64,000 nucleotides of DNA from Chondrosia reniformis (Eukaryota > Porifera > Demospongiae > Chondrillida > Chondrillidae): NCBI GenBank assembly GCA_947172415.1, contig OX359193.1:8147501-8211500 (forward strand), given 5' to 3'. Both the position numbers and the translations under genes were made by a program. This document shows positions 1 through 12,273 of the stretch, in pieces; position 1 is the first letter of the stretch, and each line of letters opens with the position of its first letter. The notes beneath the pieces were generated by a model. The model was not told the origin of the DNA, did no database searches, and was given only the letters and a program-made list of their open reading frames with translations.

Positions 1-2148
1 TCAGCAGAAACTGGAGAGGACAGATTTCATTGAATGAGTTGAGGAAAAGTAAACTATTACAGGTTTGTGGAAATAAGTAAATCTACATATTCCTTCTAAA
101 ACAGTTAGTTCTAAAGAAACAGTTAATGAAACTATTTACAAAAAGAACTAAATCTTTAGTTGCTTATTTTCAGTTAGGCGATACCCGACTGTTGATCTGG
201 TAGTTTTTATGACTTATGACTGGCCTTAATGTTTCAATTTCCCATTGCTTATTGATGCCACTACTAATCACTCCTATTCTGATTAGCTGCATTTTCTATA
301 CCATTCAATCTATATTATATACAATCGTACATACCAGTATACGTTCGTACCATTACATGGAGGTTGTACAGACTGTATGTGTACACACGAACATTGTCTG
401 CTACAGTAATGGGTGAACATACGTACGTGAGTTAAAGTCTCACTTGTATTTGGCTACAGGTAATTCGTGAGCTAGAGTGTGAACCAGATATTAACCTCGA
501 AACTAACTTCTTTTCATATCAACACTTTTACGTTTTGTACTGCAAGTTCTGGGAGTTGGATACGGATCACGATTTGATCTTGGATATGGGAGACCTCTCC
601 TCCTATGCAGACCAATGTAAGACTTGTTTGCTACAAGCCGTTCTACAATCCTGAATTGAAATATTAAAACTGCTAAAAGTTCTCCGGTACATCTCACCAG
701 CTGTTTATGTATTTGCCATATGTCATACCAGTTTTCTCACAAGTACATACGTACAGTGCTACGTATGTGTATGGTACATTGAACTTTGTACAATGTAATA
801 CAACCTATTTGTGTTTTTCTAGCTCTTCCTTTGTCCATTGTAAGTCGATTGATGTCGGGGGTAGTCACAAGCAAGGAGAGTGCTAAAGATGGAGTGATGA
901 CTTATAAAGAGTTTATATGGTTTTTGCTGGCAGAGGAAGATAAGACGACACCTAGAAGGTGAGCTCTTTATCTGTTTGCAACTCCCAACCGTAGTCAGTA
1001 GCCTCTTAGATATGCATGTGTAGGTATGTGGGCATGACATTGAGTGACATTGAGATTTCCAACATTGTGAATATACAATATCATACATGTATTCCTACAG
1101 CAGTAAGACTAATAATTCTGTCTTCATACATACATACATACGTATGTGTGCACAGGAATTCTGTGTGTGAGTTGGTTGTATTGTCTTCACAGCATTGAGT
1201 ACTGGTTCAGATGCCTGGATACAGATGGAGATGGCAAGTTGTCCTTGTATGAATTAGAGACATTCTATTTGGAAGTCTTGAAGAAAATGATAGACTCTGG
1301 AATTGAAGGGCTGCCTACTGAGGATTCAATATGCCAAGTGAGGACAGCGCTAATGTTTTGTTACCAAATCACCACACAATAGTATACACCTCATTGATAT
1401 ACGTACATCTTTAAGAGCAACATCTGTGCTACTAAGTGTAGCACATAAGTGTTTATACAAACTTACTTGGAACTGAACACATCACAAATAAAAAATAATT
1501 GTGGTTTAATTATCAATTATGTTACTCTCCTTATCTGTGCAGGTTCTTGATATGGTTAACCCTTCACAACCAAGTAAGCACACTTCAGATATATCTACAT
1601 GCATAGGGAACAGTGAACTCCAACTGAAACTGAGGCAGCTGCATTATAGAAAGCCTTATTATGCCCATATGTGTATGATTTTCAATAGATTGTTTCCACG
1701 TTTTACTGTATGTGTGTGTATAAAGCGTGTGAAAAGGGTTCTGTGACTAGTGTTGTTCTCTTTTCATAGACGTGATAACTTTGACTGACCTAAAGTCTTG
1801 TAAGATGGCCCCCGTGTTCCTTAACACGTTTATCAATATTGAAAAGTACTTGGAATATGAACAAAGAGAACCAACATCCAATTCCAGTTCATCTGAGGAG
1901 CCTCAGCCCACCGACTGGGAAAAGTATGCATCAGAACAATATGAACTGCTGGTTGCAGAAGAAGAGCAGGACCAGAGGTACGTTGGCAAGTGACACTCTC
2001 ACTCAGCTGCCCATAGATTCTATTACAAACATATTATGATCATATAGTGCAACTTTACTTGCACATACGTACATATGATACATATTATTTTCTTTTTTTC
2101 TACAGCTCCGACGATAGTTTAGAGCCAGAACTTGCATCTCTAACTTAA
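1..2148 (+). CDS. PPP2R3-like: PP2A regulatory subunit B'' (PR72/PPP2R3 family), 3' part
   Basis: The C-terminal 259 residues of a B''-type regulatory subunit that directs protein phosphatase 2A to substrates in a calcium-dependent way. The 5' end lies outside the window. Exons: <1-62, 460-616, 823-958, 1193-1337, 1543-1573, 1770-1977, 2106-2148; all junctions are GT-AG and the phases join. Two EF-hand loops are visible: ELDTDHDLILDMGDL and CLDTDGDGKLSLYEL. Conserved family stretches such as FYVLYCKFWELDTDHDL, EFIWFLLAEEDKTTP, SIEYWFRCLD and TDWEKYASEQYELLVAEEE run collinear with vertebrate PPP2R3A/B. The tail after the last family block is short (SSDDSLEPELASLT) and poorly conserved. Family assignment is firm; which vertebrate paralog is closest cannot be told from this. 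Confidence 0.95.
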
Positions 2149-2222
2149 CTTTTTGTACGTAGTATGTTTTTATATCTGTTTGTCACTTGGTAACACGTTG
2201 AACTTTAACCTTTTATTGAAAG

Positions 2223-2885
2223 ATGGCGGATATGAGCGATGAAATTAAACGCCGTTTAGCTAGCAAGAAAAAGATAGCTTCTGCCGAAAAGCTTTACGAG
2301 CTAACAGGACAGGATCCTGCTCCTTCTAAGGACTTTTGTCAATTGTTAGTTACGGTCGAAGGGGTGATATGGAGGCGCTGGAAGATCAGCATCAGATTCA
2401 TTTCATCCCATAGCTCTGGACCCACCCCAACAGAAGAATGCAACACGTACGAGGAGTTTGTAGTTAATGACAATCTTCAAGATGAAATTGAGCGTGTTTT
2501 TGGCAAGGATACTTTGGAAAGGGTACAGCGTCTGATAGCTGGGCATAAGGATATTTTCAGTAAACTGGCTAATAAAATAATATTCAAGATTGCTTCCTAT
2601 TTGGATCTCTCATCAATAGAAAACCTTGGAAAGACCAATAAACAGTTGCACCAGATATGCCAGTCAGACCAAGTGTGGCTGAAAGTCTATAAGGAGCACC
2701 ATGGCGAGCCATCAGAAGACGTAATAGCTGTTGCTAAAGATTTGGGCTGGAAAAGAGTATTTTTCATGGATCACATACAGCTACGAAAGGAGTCCTCAAG
2801 AAGACAGAGAAGCGCTGGAAAGATGGTTGCTGCAAGCCATGACACATCACCTATTTTCCTCACACAACAGCAACCAGAAGTGTGA
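2223..2885 (+). CDS. FBXO36: F-box only protein 36 ortholog
   Basis: An intact single-exon frame of 220 residues. The F-box, the segment that binds SKP1 in SCF ubiquitin ligases, spans about residues 111-157 (FSKLANKIIFKIASYLDLSS...QICQSDQVWLKVY). Upstream, SKDFCQLLVTVEGVIWRRWKIS matches the characteristic N-terminal block of FBXO36, and downstream the VAKDLGWKRVFFMDHIQLR block also matches. Length fits the family (about 190 residues in human plus short extensions). It starts 75 bp after the stop of the PP2A subunit on the same strand. A candidate AATAAA lies at 3368-3373. The substrate is unknown. Confidence 0.93.
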   Translation: MADMSDEIKRRLASKKKIASAEKLYELTGQDPAPSKDFCQLLVTVEGVIWRRWKISIRFISSHSSGPTPTEECNTYEEFVVNDNLQDEIERVFGKDTLERVQRLIAGHKDIFSKLANKIIFKIASYLDLSSIENLGKTNKQLHQICQSDQVWLKVYKEHHGEPSEDVIAVAKDLGWKRVFFMDHIQLRKESSRRQRSAGKMVAASHDTSPIFLTQQQPEV

Positions 2886-3380
2886 ATAGTGTTCATCACT
2901 GAAATATATTACATATCACTTGTATAATCATATTTGACTCATTCCTCTGTTCACCTTTGCTCAGTATTTGTAGAAGCATAGATAAGTGGACAGTGTTTTG
3001 AGCAAAGCATACAAACATTGTACAGCTACATGTATGTTTTATATATATAGTCTTGTGAGTTATCCTTACTGGGTTATCTTCATTTTAACTTTGTCTTTGA
3101 ATATTCTTCAGAGCTTCCATGCTTCCACGCATTTTTATGTACTCATTTAACCATTTCCAGCATATAATAGGCAGAGGCATGTGCCAGCATTAATGACACC
3201 TTACTTAGTGTGAAGATAATTTCTCATTTCCCCTTGGGGGTACATGTGATGTCTGAGTTGTACTACGTACTGTATAATTATATTATATAGAAATTATCTA
3301 TTTTTCTGATCATATAAACTTACTAAATAATAGAGGGAATTTAAATAATGAATATAGTTCTGCAGTTAATAAATGTTTGT
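2886..3380. other. Intergenic, FBXO36 3' flank
   Basis: AT-rich, no coding signal. It contains the candidate polyadenylation signal AATAAA at 3368-3373. Homology to the tandem array starts at about 3385-3391. Confidence 0.6.
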
Positions 3381-3433
3381 ATATTAATGTGTGACACCTA
3401 AATCAGGTGCTATGGACTGCTTGTTCCTCTCAA

Positions 3434-4711
3434 TTAGTAATTGAGGTAGACACACTTCTCAAAGGAGTCACAGCACTCATCATAATAGCTCATGGAGTTG
3501 TGGCAGTACTTGACAGTGATGCAGACAGGTCCACTCTTGCAAGTGTAGCTATCATAAGTGTGAACAACTGGTCCAAATGGTCCAATGACATTGTTGTTAC
3601 CGCTGTCCTCACTACCATCACCCCATACAATTGTATACCTTTAAATTGAGAGATCATATAAATGTAAATCTCTTACATGCATGTGAATATAGGTGCTTAA
3701 GACTGCAGTAAATTACATATACAGGACATACCAAATATAAGTCATTCTTACTTGAAGTATCTGTTTTCATTGCTGCAGGTACCATAGTCAACAATGCTTG
3801 CAACTTGCACTTGGCATACTCCAAAGGGTTGCACTGCACTTCCCTTAGGGTTTCCATAGTAGTCCACATATGGTGCAACCAGTACAGGATCACAGCAGTA
3901 GTGATCAGTGTGACATTTTGTGTCAGGAGAAGGAGAAGGAGTGTAAGTTGTTGTGTGATATGTAGGTGTAGTGGTTATCTCAGGACTCGGATCTATGCAT
4001 TTTGTGAAACTGTCACAGCAGTAATCCTTGTAATAGTGGGTAGGCTGATGACAGTACTCCACAGTCACACAGACTTTATCTAGCTGACAGTAATTGGAGT
4101 TGTATTGGTGAACAACAGGTCCAAATGGTCCAATGATTTTTTGATCTCCACTATCCACCTCACCATCACCCCACTTAATAGTCCAGCTGTATAAACAGAA
4201 CAACTTAGTGATCACATTCAAGAACACACAAATCACACGTATTTCTTCATGATTTTATCTACCTACCTGAAGTATCTGTTATCATTGGTACAACCTCCAT
4301 AATCCACAATAACAGCGGCTTGTACTTGACAGTTACCAAAGGCCTGGATGTTAGATCCCTTAGGTTTGCCATAGTAATCGTTATAGGGTGCAACCAGTTT
4401 GGGCCCACAACAGTAGTCATCTACAAAAATTTGACATACAACAGAACAAACATTATACATATATGTAGCTATAACTGTGATATGAACTGCCTATATTGGC
4501 CATGCCAGTTCACTGCAGTATATACATAGCTGTAAGGACATGCAGACTTGTATTTCATATTTATGTATGGGCGCTCACCTTTAGGTGGTGGATGAGGAGT
4601 TGAAGTGTAGGGTGGATGGTGATAGGCTCCTCGTTTCTCTACAGATTCCTTTGCTGGAGCTCCCATTGCCAATGCAATTGCAGTTGCACATACTAATAGC
4701 ATAAGTTGCAT
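3434..4711 (-). CDS. Two-module secreted Cys-rich WGDG (PKD-like) protein, array copy A
   Basis: 308 residues. Exons (minus, 5' to 3'): 4579-4711, 4267-4420, 3752-4186, 3434-3638; phases 1, 2, 2. Signal peptide MQLMLLVCATAIALAMGA is followed by APAKESVEKR with a dibasic site, a Tyr/Pro-rich linker, then two modules. Each module has CC near its start, GxCQVQ, VDYGxC, a WGDG strand, GPFGPVVHxY, VC(V/I)TVxYCH and CC-x-SF-x-KC, ten Cys in all. A Thr/Pro linker (residues TTTPTYHTTTYTPSPSP) joins the modules. I chose the ATG at 4711 because the TATA box at 4806-4813 puts the cap site near 4780, below the in-frame ATG at 4801. Ends VYLNY with TAA, unlike copies B-D. The WGDG...H.Y...V.V pattern resembles PKD domains; function is unknown, likely extracellular. 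Confidence 0.87.
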
Positions 4712-4805
4712 CTTGAGATTTGTCTTTAACTGAAAGGAAGGTAATTTCCAATAGATTTTGTTCTGCTCTTCTTTTCTCTGAATGAAGGAGTCACAGTGCA
4801 CGGCT

Positions 4806-4813
4806 CTTTTATA
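4806..4813 (-). promoter_or_regulatory. TATA box of copy A
   Basis: TATAAAAG on the minus strand, about 95 bp upstream of the signal-peptide ATG. It is conserved at the same distance in copies B, C and D. Confidence 0.75.
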
Positions 4814-6389
4814 GCTACTTACTGAGTAAAATTGATTTAGTTTGGTATGATGAGTATTGCAAGACCAACCGGATTTCTGGAGGTGACTAATGTCAACTAT
4901 TCAAACATATTTACATTGCTATAGATTTCAATATCAGTTTGTTTACATATTTGAGGATATTATAAATCGTTCTTATAGTATATGTGGGTTGATTGCATAT
5001 ATTCTGTCACTACTGTGAAAAATTCCATGTAATAAAGGTTTCTGCAAGAATTTCAGTTTGCAGATGGAGCAGCACTCTGCCATGTGACAAGAGACTGCAA
5101 GTCAATGGTGAAGGAATGTTGAAATTCCATATCTAGAAACACAAGTATTAGTCACAAGAAAGGTTGATATGATTATTGCATATATAGCTACTGTCCTCCT
5201 CAGTTCTACTGTCATCCTCAGTTCTACCCTAAGTTATAAGTGGTGTTTTAGTTTCTATTCAAGTGTTTCATTAGCTTCATATACGTATGTATATGTAACT
5301 CTTGTGTCCTCATCCCAAGCTCTCACCAGGTTTAGTTCCCTATAGGCTTTTTAATTTATTACATAATAGGCATAGCAGTAGGAAAATGGTGTATTAGATT
5401 TTATACAGCCTCTGTATTGTATGTACGTATATGCATCACGTATGTCTATATTTACCCATACATATGTATATCCTCCACATGCAACTAAAATATGCAGTGA
5501 ATTCAAAATTTACTAGATTTGTAGTTTGAAATGGTGAACTGTCATTATTGTTTTTAATACTTGCCACTTTGTATACATTGCTGAAATGTTGATCTTGTCA
5601 CATCCTGCTGACTAATTAGGCAACTCACTTATTAACACAATTACATTGACTACATTATTACAGATGTCTGACAATCTTGACCTTTTATGTAGCCTACACT
5701 GTACATTTCTGTGGTCAGTGGGGAATGTAAAAAATAGCCCGTGTTCAAAAAGGTATGTCCCAAGCTTAGCTTTATGAGACCCCACTCCCCCATACCTATA
5801 TATAGAGAACAGAATGAATACAAAACATGTTTAGCCATACGCTGCAGCTGGTTGACTATTTTAGAACTGTGTAAGGGAAGAGATTAACTTTCTTTAAAAT
5901 TTCTTTCTTCATTTCCATAAGGTCAGTCATGTTCAATCGTTGCAGGGTGCTCCCCTCATCCTTTATCATTAAAGTAAGTATCTAGTTATGTAGTATGCAT
6001 ATGGTCCCCTTAAAATCATGTTGGAGACGTAAAAATTACTAAAATTGATACAAATTGAGATGATATATAAAGGCATATGTGTAGAAGTTTTAATTGCAGT
6101 AAATATATATTCTATATAAGAACAGTCAAATTTGTAAGATGTCTCTTTTAAAGTGAACTTCACTTCTGTTGTGTAACGCAAAGTGGATTAAGTTTCTCGA
6201 TCAGAAATATGGCTGCATTTTTTATTTTTTATTTTACTGATCTTTTAGAGAGCAATCTTTTCGTACCATGAAAAATAGCATTAATTTTATAAAATGCAAT
6301 AAATTTTATCATAATAATTAAAGAGTTCTATATAACAAGTTGATGAATATACGACACCTAAATCAGGTGATATGGACTGCTTGTTCTTC
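4814..6389. other. Array spacer A-B
   Basis: Noncoding spacer of the repeat unit, nearly identical to 7750-9327 and 10701-12273. Short frames inside it use non-ATG starts and recur only because the spacer is duplicated. Contains a block near 5297-5346 (starts aactcttgtgtcctcatccc) that reappears in the intron of gene L. Confidence 0.7.
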
Positions 6390-7647
6390 TCAGCCATAGT
6401 AATTGAGGGAGACACACTTCTCAAAGGAGTCACAGCACTCATCATAATAGCTCATGGAGTTGTGGCAGTACTTGACAGTGATGCAGACAGGTCCACTCTT
6501 GCAAGTGTAGCTATCATAAGTGTGAACAACTGGTCCAAATGGTCCAATGACATTGTTGTTACCGCTGTCCTCACTACCGTCACCCCATACAATTGTATAC
6601 CTTTAAATTGAGAGATCATATAAATGTAAATCTCTTACATGCTTGTGAATATAAGTGCTTAAGACTGCACTAAATGGTCATTCTTACTTGAAGTATCTGT
6701 TTTCATTGCTGCAGGTACCATAGTCTACAATGCTTGCAACTTGCACTTGGCATACTCCAAAGGGTTGCACTGCACTTCCCTTAGGGTTTCCATAGTAGTC
6801 CACATATGGTGCAACCAGTACAGGATCACAGCAGTAGCGATCAGTGGGACATTTTGTGTCAGGAGAAGGAGAAGGAGTGTAAGTTGTTGTGTGATATGTA
6901 GGTGTAGTGGTTATCTCAGGACTCGGATCTATGCATTTTGTGAAACTGTCACAGCAGTAATCCTTGTAATAGTGGGTAGGCTGATGACAGTACTCCACAG
7001 TCACACAGACTTTATCAAGCTGACAGTAATAGGGGTTGTATTGGTGAACAACAGGTCCAAATGGTCCAATGATATTTTGATCTCCACTATCCACCTCACC
7101 ATCACCCCACTTAATAGTCCAGCTGTATAAACAGAACAACTTAGTGGTCACATTCAAGGACACACAAATCACACGTATTTCTTTGTGATTTTATCTACCT
7201 ACCTGAAGTATCTGTTATCATTGGTACAACCTCCATAATCCACAATAACAGCGGCTTGTACTTGACAGTCACCAAAGGCCTGGATGTTAGATCCCTTAGG
7301 TTTGCCATAGTAATCGTTATAGGGTGCAACCAGTTTGGGCCCACAACAGTAGTCATCTACAAATATTTGGCATACAACAGAACAAACATTATACGTATAT
7401 GTAGCTATAACTGTGATATGAACTGCCTATATTTGCCATACCAGTTCACTGCAGTATATACGTAGCTGTAAGGACATGCAGACTTGTATTTCATATTTAT
7501 GTATGGGCGCTCACCTTTAGGTGGAGGATAAGGAGTTGTAGTGTAGGGTGGATGGTGATAGGCTCCTCGTTTCTCTACAGATTCCTTTGCTGGAGCTCCC
7601 ATTGCCAATGCAATAGCAGTTGCACAGACTAGTAGCATAAGTTGCAT
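6390..7647 (-). CDS. Two-module secreted Cys-rich WGDG protein, array copy B
   Basis: 310 residues. Exons: 7515-7647, 7203-7356, 6688-7122, 6390-6600. Same architecture as copy A: signal peptide, KR site, two ten-Cys modules. It differs by the C-terminus: copy B ends VSLNYYG with TGA, using a stop two codons further on than copy A. Linker reads YTTTPYPPP in exon 1; the second module starts KCPTDRYCCDP. All splice sites are canonical and the frame is open, so it is likely functional. Function is not recognised. Confidence 0.87.
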
Positions 7648-7741
7648 CTTGAGATTTGTCTTTAGCTGAATGGAAGGTAATTTCCAATAGATTTTGTTCT
7701 CTTCTTCTTTTCTCTGAATGAAGGAGTCACAGTGCACGGCT

Positions 7742-7749
7742 CTTTTATA
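7742..7749 (-). promoter_or_regulatory. TATA box of copy B
   Basis: TATAAAAG on the minus strand at the same relative position as in copy A. Confidence 0.75.
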
Positions 7750-9327
7750 GCTACTTACTGAGTAAAATTGAATTTGTTTGGTATGACGAGTATTGCAAGA
7801 CCAACCGGATTTCCAGAGTTGACTAATGTCAGCTATTCAAACATATTTACATTGCTCTAGATTTCAATATCAGTTTGTTTGCATTTTTGAGGATATTATA
7901 AATCGTTCTTAGTACATGTGGGTTGATTACATATTTTCTGTCACTACTGTGAAAATTTCCATATATTAAGTCTTCTGCAAGAGTTTCAGTTTGCAGATGG
8001 AGCAGCACTGCCTTGTGACAAGAGACTGCAAGTCAATGGTGAAGGAATGTTGAAATTCCATATCTAGAAACACAAGTTTTACTCACAAGAAAGGTTGGTA
8101 TGAATATTGCATATATACGTAGCTACTGTCCTCCTCAGTTCTACTGTCATCCTCAGTTCTACCCTAAGTTATAAGAGGTGTTTTAGTTTCTATTCAAGTG
8201 TTTCATTAGCTTCATATACGTATGTATATGTAACTCTTGTGTCCTCATCCCAAGCTCTCACCAGGTTTAGTTCCCTATAGGCTATTTAATTTATTACATA
8301 GTAGGCATAGCAGTAGGAAAATGGTGTATTAGATTTTATACAGCCTCTGTATTGTATGTACGTATATGTATCACGTATGTCTATATTTACCCATACATAA
8401 TTACGTATATCCTCCACATGCAACTAAAATATGCAGTGAATTCAAAATTTACTAGATTTGTAGTTTGAAATGGTGAACTGTCATTATTGTTTTTAATACT
8501 TGTCACTTTGTATACATTGCTGAAATGTTGATCTTGTCACATCCTGCTGACTAATTAGGTAACTCACTTATTAACAGAATTACATTGACTGCATTATTAC
8601 AGATGTCTGACAATCTTGACCTTTTATTTAGTCTACACTGCACATTTCTGTGGTCAGTGGGGAATGTAAAAAATAGTCTGTGTTCAAAAAGGTATGTCCC
8701 AAACTTAGCTTTATGAGACCCCACTCCCCCATACCTATATATAGAGAACAGAATGAATACAAAACATGTTTAGCCATACGCTGCAGCTGGCTGACTATTT
8801 TAGAACTGTGTAAGGGAAGAGATTAACTTTCTTTAAAATTTCTTTCTTCATTTCCATAAGGTCAGTCATGTTCAATCGTTGCAGGGTGTTCCCCTCACCT
8901 TTATCATTAAAGTAAGTATCTAGTTATGTAGTATGCATATGGTCCCCTTAAAATCATGTTGGAGACGTAAAAATTACTAAAATTGATACAAATTGAGATG
9001 ATATATAAAGGCATATGTGTGGAAGTTTTAATTGCAGTAAATATATAGTCTATATAAGAACAGTCAAATTTGTAAGATGTCTCTTTTAAAGTGAACTTCA
9101 CTTCTGTTGTGTAACGCAAAGTGGATTAAGTTTCTCGATCAGAAATATGGCTGCATTTTATATTTTATATTTTACTGATCTTTTAGAGAGCAATCTTTTC
9201 ATATCATGAAAAATAGCATTAATTTTATAAAATGCAATAAATTTTATCATAATGATTAGAGAGTTCTATATAACAAGTTGATGAATATACGACACCTAAA
9301 TCAGGTGCTATGGACTGCTTGTTCTTC
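7750..9327. other. Array spacer B-C
   Basis: Noncoding copy of the array spacer, nearly identical to the A-B spacer; no gene seen. Confidence 0.7.
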
Positions 9328-10598
9328 TCAGCCATAGTAATTGAGGGAGACACACTTCTCAAAGGAGTCACAGCACTCATCATAATAGCTCATGGAGTTG
9401 TGGCAGTACTTGACAGTGATGCAGACAGGTCCACTCTTGCAAGTGTAGCTATCATAAGTGTGAACAACTGGTCCAAATGGTCCAATGATATCGTTGTTAC
9501 CGCTGTCCTCACTACCGTCACCCCATACAATTGTATACCTTTAAATTGAGAGATCATATAAATGTAAATCTCTTACATGCTTGTGAATATAAGTGCTTAA
9601 GACTGCACTAAATGGTCATTCTTACTTGAAGTATCTGTTTTCATTGCTGCAGGTACCATAGTCTACAATGCTTGCAACTTGCACTTGGCATACTCCAAAG
9701 GGTTGCACTGCACTTCCCTTAGGATTTCCGTAGTAGTCCACATATGGTGCAACCAGTACAGGATCACAGCAGTAGCGATCAGTGTGACATTTTGTGTCAG
9801 GAGAAGGAGAAGGAGTGTAAGTTGTTGTGGTATATGTAGGTGTAGTGGTTATCTCAGGACTCGGATCTATGCATTTTGTGAAACTGTCACAGCAGTAATC
9901 CTTGTAATAGTGGGTAGGCTGATGACAGTACTCCACAGTCACACAGACTTTATCAAGCTGACAGTAATAGGGGTTGTATTGGTGAACAACAGGTCCAAAT
10001 GGTCCAATGATATTTTGATCTCCACTATCCACCTCACCATCACCCCACTTAATAGTCCAGCTGTATAAACAGAACAACTTAGTGGTCACATTCAAGTACA
10101 CACAAATCACACATATTTCTTTATGATTATCTACCTACCTGAAGTATCTGTTATCATTGGTACAACCTCCATAATCCACAATAACAGCGGCTTGTACTTG
10201 ACAGTCACCAAAGGCCTGAATGTTAGATCCCTTAGGTTTGCCATAGTAATCGTTATAGGGTGCAACCAGTTTGGGCCCACAACAGTAGTCATCTACAAAT
10301 ATTTGGCATACAACAGAACAAACATTATACATATATGTAGCTATAACTGTGATATATATGAACTGCCTATATTTGCCATGCCATTTCACTGCAGTATATA
10401 CGTAGCTGTAAGGACTTGCAGACTTGTATTTCATATTCATGTGTGTTTAATATATGGACGCTCACCTTTAGGTGGAGGATAAGGAGTTGAAGTGTAGGGT
10501 GGATGGTGATAGGCTCCTCGTTTCTCTACAGATTCCTTTGCTGGAGCTCCCATTGCCAATGCAATAGCAGTTGCACATACTAGTAGCATAAGTTGCAT
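9328..10598 (-). CDS. Two-module secreted Cys-rich WGDG protein, array copy C
   Basis: 310 residues. Exons: 10466-10598, 10139-10292, 9626-10060, 9328-9538. Architecture as in copies A and B. The inter-module linker reads PTYTTTTYTP, shared with copy D only. Module 1 has AFGDCQ, shared with copy B but not with A or D. The start of intron 1 (gtgtgttgaat-like) is shared with copy D. C-terminus NYYG with TGA. The mixed sharing pattern argues for conversion between copies. Confidence 0.87.
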
Positions 10599-10692
10599 CT
10601 TGAGATTTGTCTTTAACTGAAAGGAAGGTAATTTCCAATAGATTTTGTTCTCTTCTTCTTTTCTCTGAGTGAAGGAGTCACAGTGCACGGCT

Positions 10693-10700
10693 CTTTTATA
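10693..10700 (-). promoter_or_regulatory. TATA box of copy C
   Basis: TATAAAAG on the minus strand, conserved with the other array copies. Confidence 0.75.
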
Positions 10701-12273
10701 GCTACTTACTGAGTAAAATTGAATTTGTTTGGTATGACGAGTATTGCAAGACCAACCGGATTTCTGGAGGTGACTAATGTCAGCTATTCAAATATATTTA
10801 CATTGCTCTAGATTTCAATATCAGTTTGTTTACATATTTGAGGATATTATAAATCGTTCTTATAGTATATGTGGGTTGATTGCATATATTCTGTCACTAC
10901 TGTGAAAAATTCCATGTAATAAAGGTTTCTGCAAGAATTTCAGTTTGCAGATGGAGCAGCACTCTGCCATGTGACAAGAGACTGCAAGTCAATGGTGAAG
11001 GAATGTTGAAATTCCATATCTAGAAACACAAGTATTAGTCACAAGAAAGGTTGATATGATTATTGCATATATACGTAGCTACTGTCCTCCTCAGTTCTAC
11101 TGTCATCCTCAGTTCTACCCTAAGTTATAAGAGGTGTTTTAGTTTCTATTCAAGTGTTTCATTAGCTTCATATACGTATGTATATGTAACTCTTGTGTCC
11201 TCATCCCAAGCTCTCACCAGGTTTAGTTCCCTATAGGCTATTTAATTTATTACATAGTAGGCATAGCAGTAGGAAAATGGTGTATTAGATTTTATACAGC
11301 CTCTGTATTGTATGTACGTATATGTATCACGTATGTCTATATTTACCCATACATATGTATATCCTCCACATGCAACTAAAATATGCAGTGAATTCAAAAT
11401 TTACTAGATTTGTAGTTTGAAATGGTGAACTGTCATTATTGTTTTTAATACTTGCCCATACATTGCTGAAATGTTGATCTTGTCACATCCTGCTGATTGA
11501 TTAGGCAACTCACTTATTAACACAATTACATTGACTGCATTATTACAGATGTCTTACAATCTTGACCTTTTATGTAGCCTACACTGCACATTTCTGTGGT
11601 CAGTGGGGAATGTAAAAAATAGTCTGTGTTCAAAAAGGTATGTCCCAAACTTAGTTTTATGAGACCCCACTCCCCCATACCTATATACAGAGAACAGAAT
11701 GAATATAAAACATGTTTAGCCATACGCTGCAGCTGGCTGACTATTTTAGAACTTTATAAGGGAAGAGATTAACTTTCTTTAAAATTTCTTTCTTCTTGTC
11801 CATAAGGTCAGTCATGTTCAATCGTTGCAGGGTGTTCCCCTCACCTTTATCATTAAAGTAAGTATCTAGTTATGTAGTATGCATATGGTCCCCTTAAAAT
11901 CATGTTGGAGACGTAAAAATTACTAAAATTGATACAAATTGAGATGATATATAAAGGCATATGTGTGGAAGTTTTAATTGCAGTAAATATATATTCTATA
12001 TAAGAACAGTCAAATTTGTAAGATGTCTCTTTTAAAGTGAACTTCACTTCTGTTGTGTAACGCAAAGTGGATTAAGTTTCTCGATCAGAAATATGGCTGC
12101 ATTTTTTATTTTATATTTTACTGATCTTTTAGAGAGCAATCTTTTCATATCATGAAAAATAGCATTAATTTTATAAAATGCAATAAATTTTATCATAATA
12201 ATTAAAGAGTTCTATATAACAAGTTGATGAATATATGACACCTAAATCAGGTGCTATGGACTGCTTGTTCTTC
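10701..12273. other. Array spacer C-D
   Basis: Noncoding copy of the array spacer; no gene seen. Confidence 0.7.

Noticed and set aside
4712..4801. In-frame upstream ATG at 4801 in copy A (and matching starts in B-D) as the protein start
   Set aside because: It lies within a few bases of the TATA box, upstream of the expected cap site, and would bury the signal peptide behind about 30 residues.
5969..6181. 70-codon minus-strand frame conserved in three array spacers
   Set aside because: It begins at a non-ATG codon and its conservation equals that of the surrounding duplicated spacer.
6741..7130. 129-codon plus-strand frame in the array (also at 9679 and 12625)
   Set aside because: Antisense shadow of exon 3; it recurs only because the gene is duplicated.
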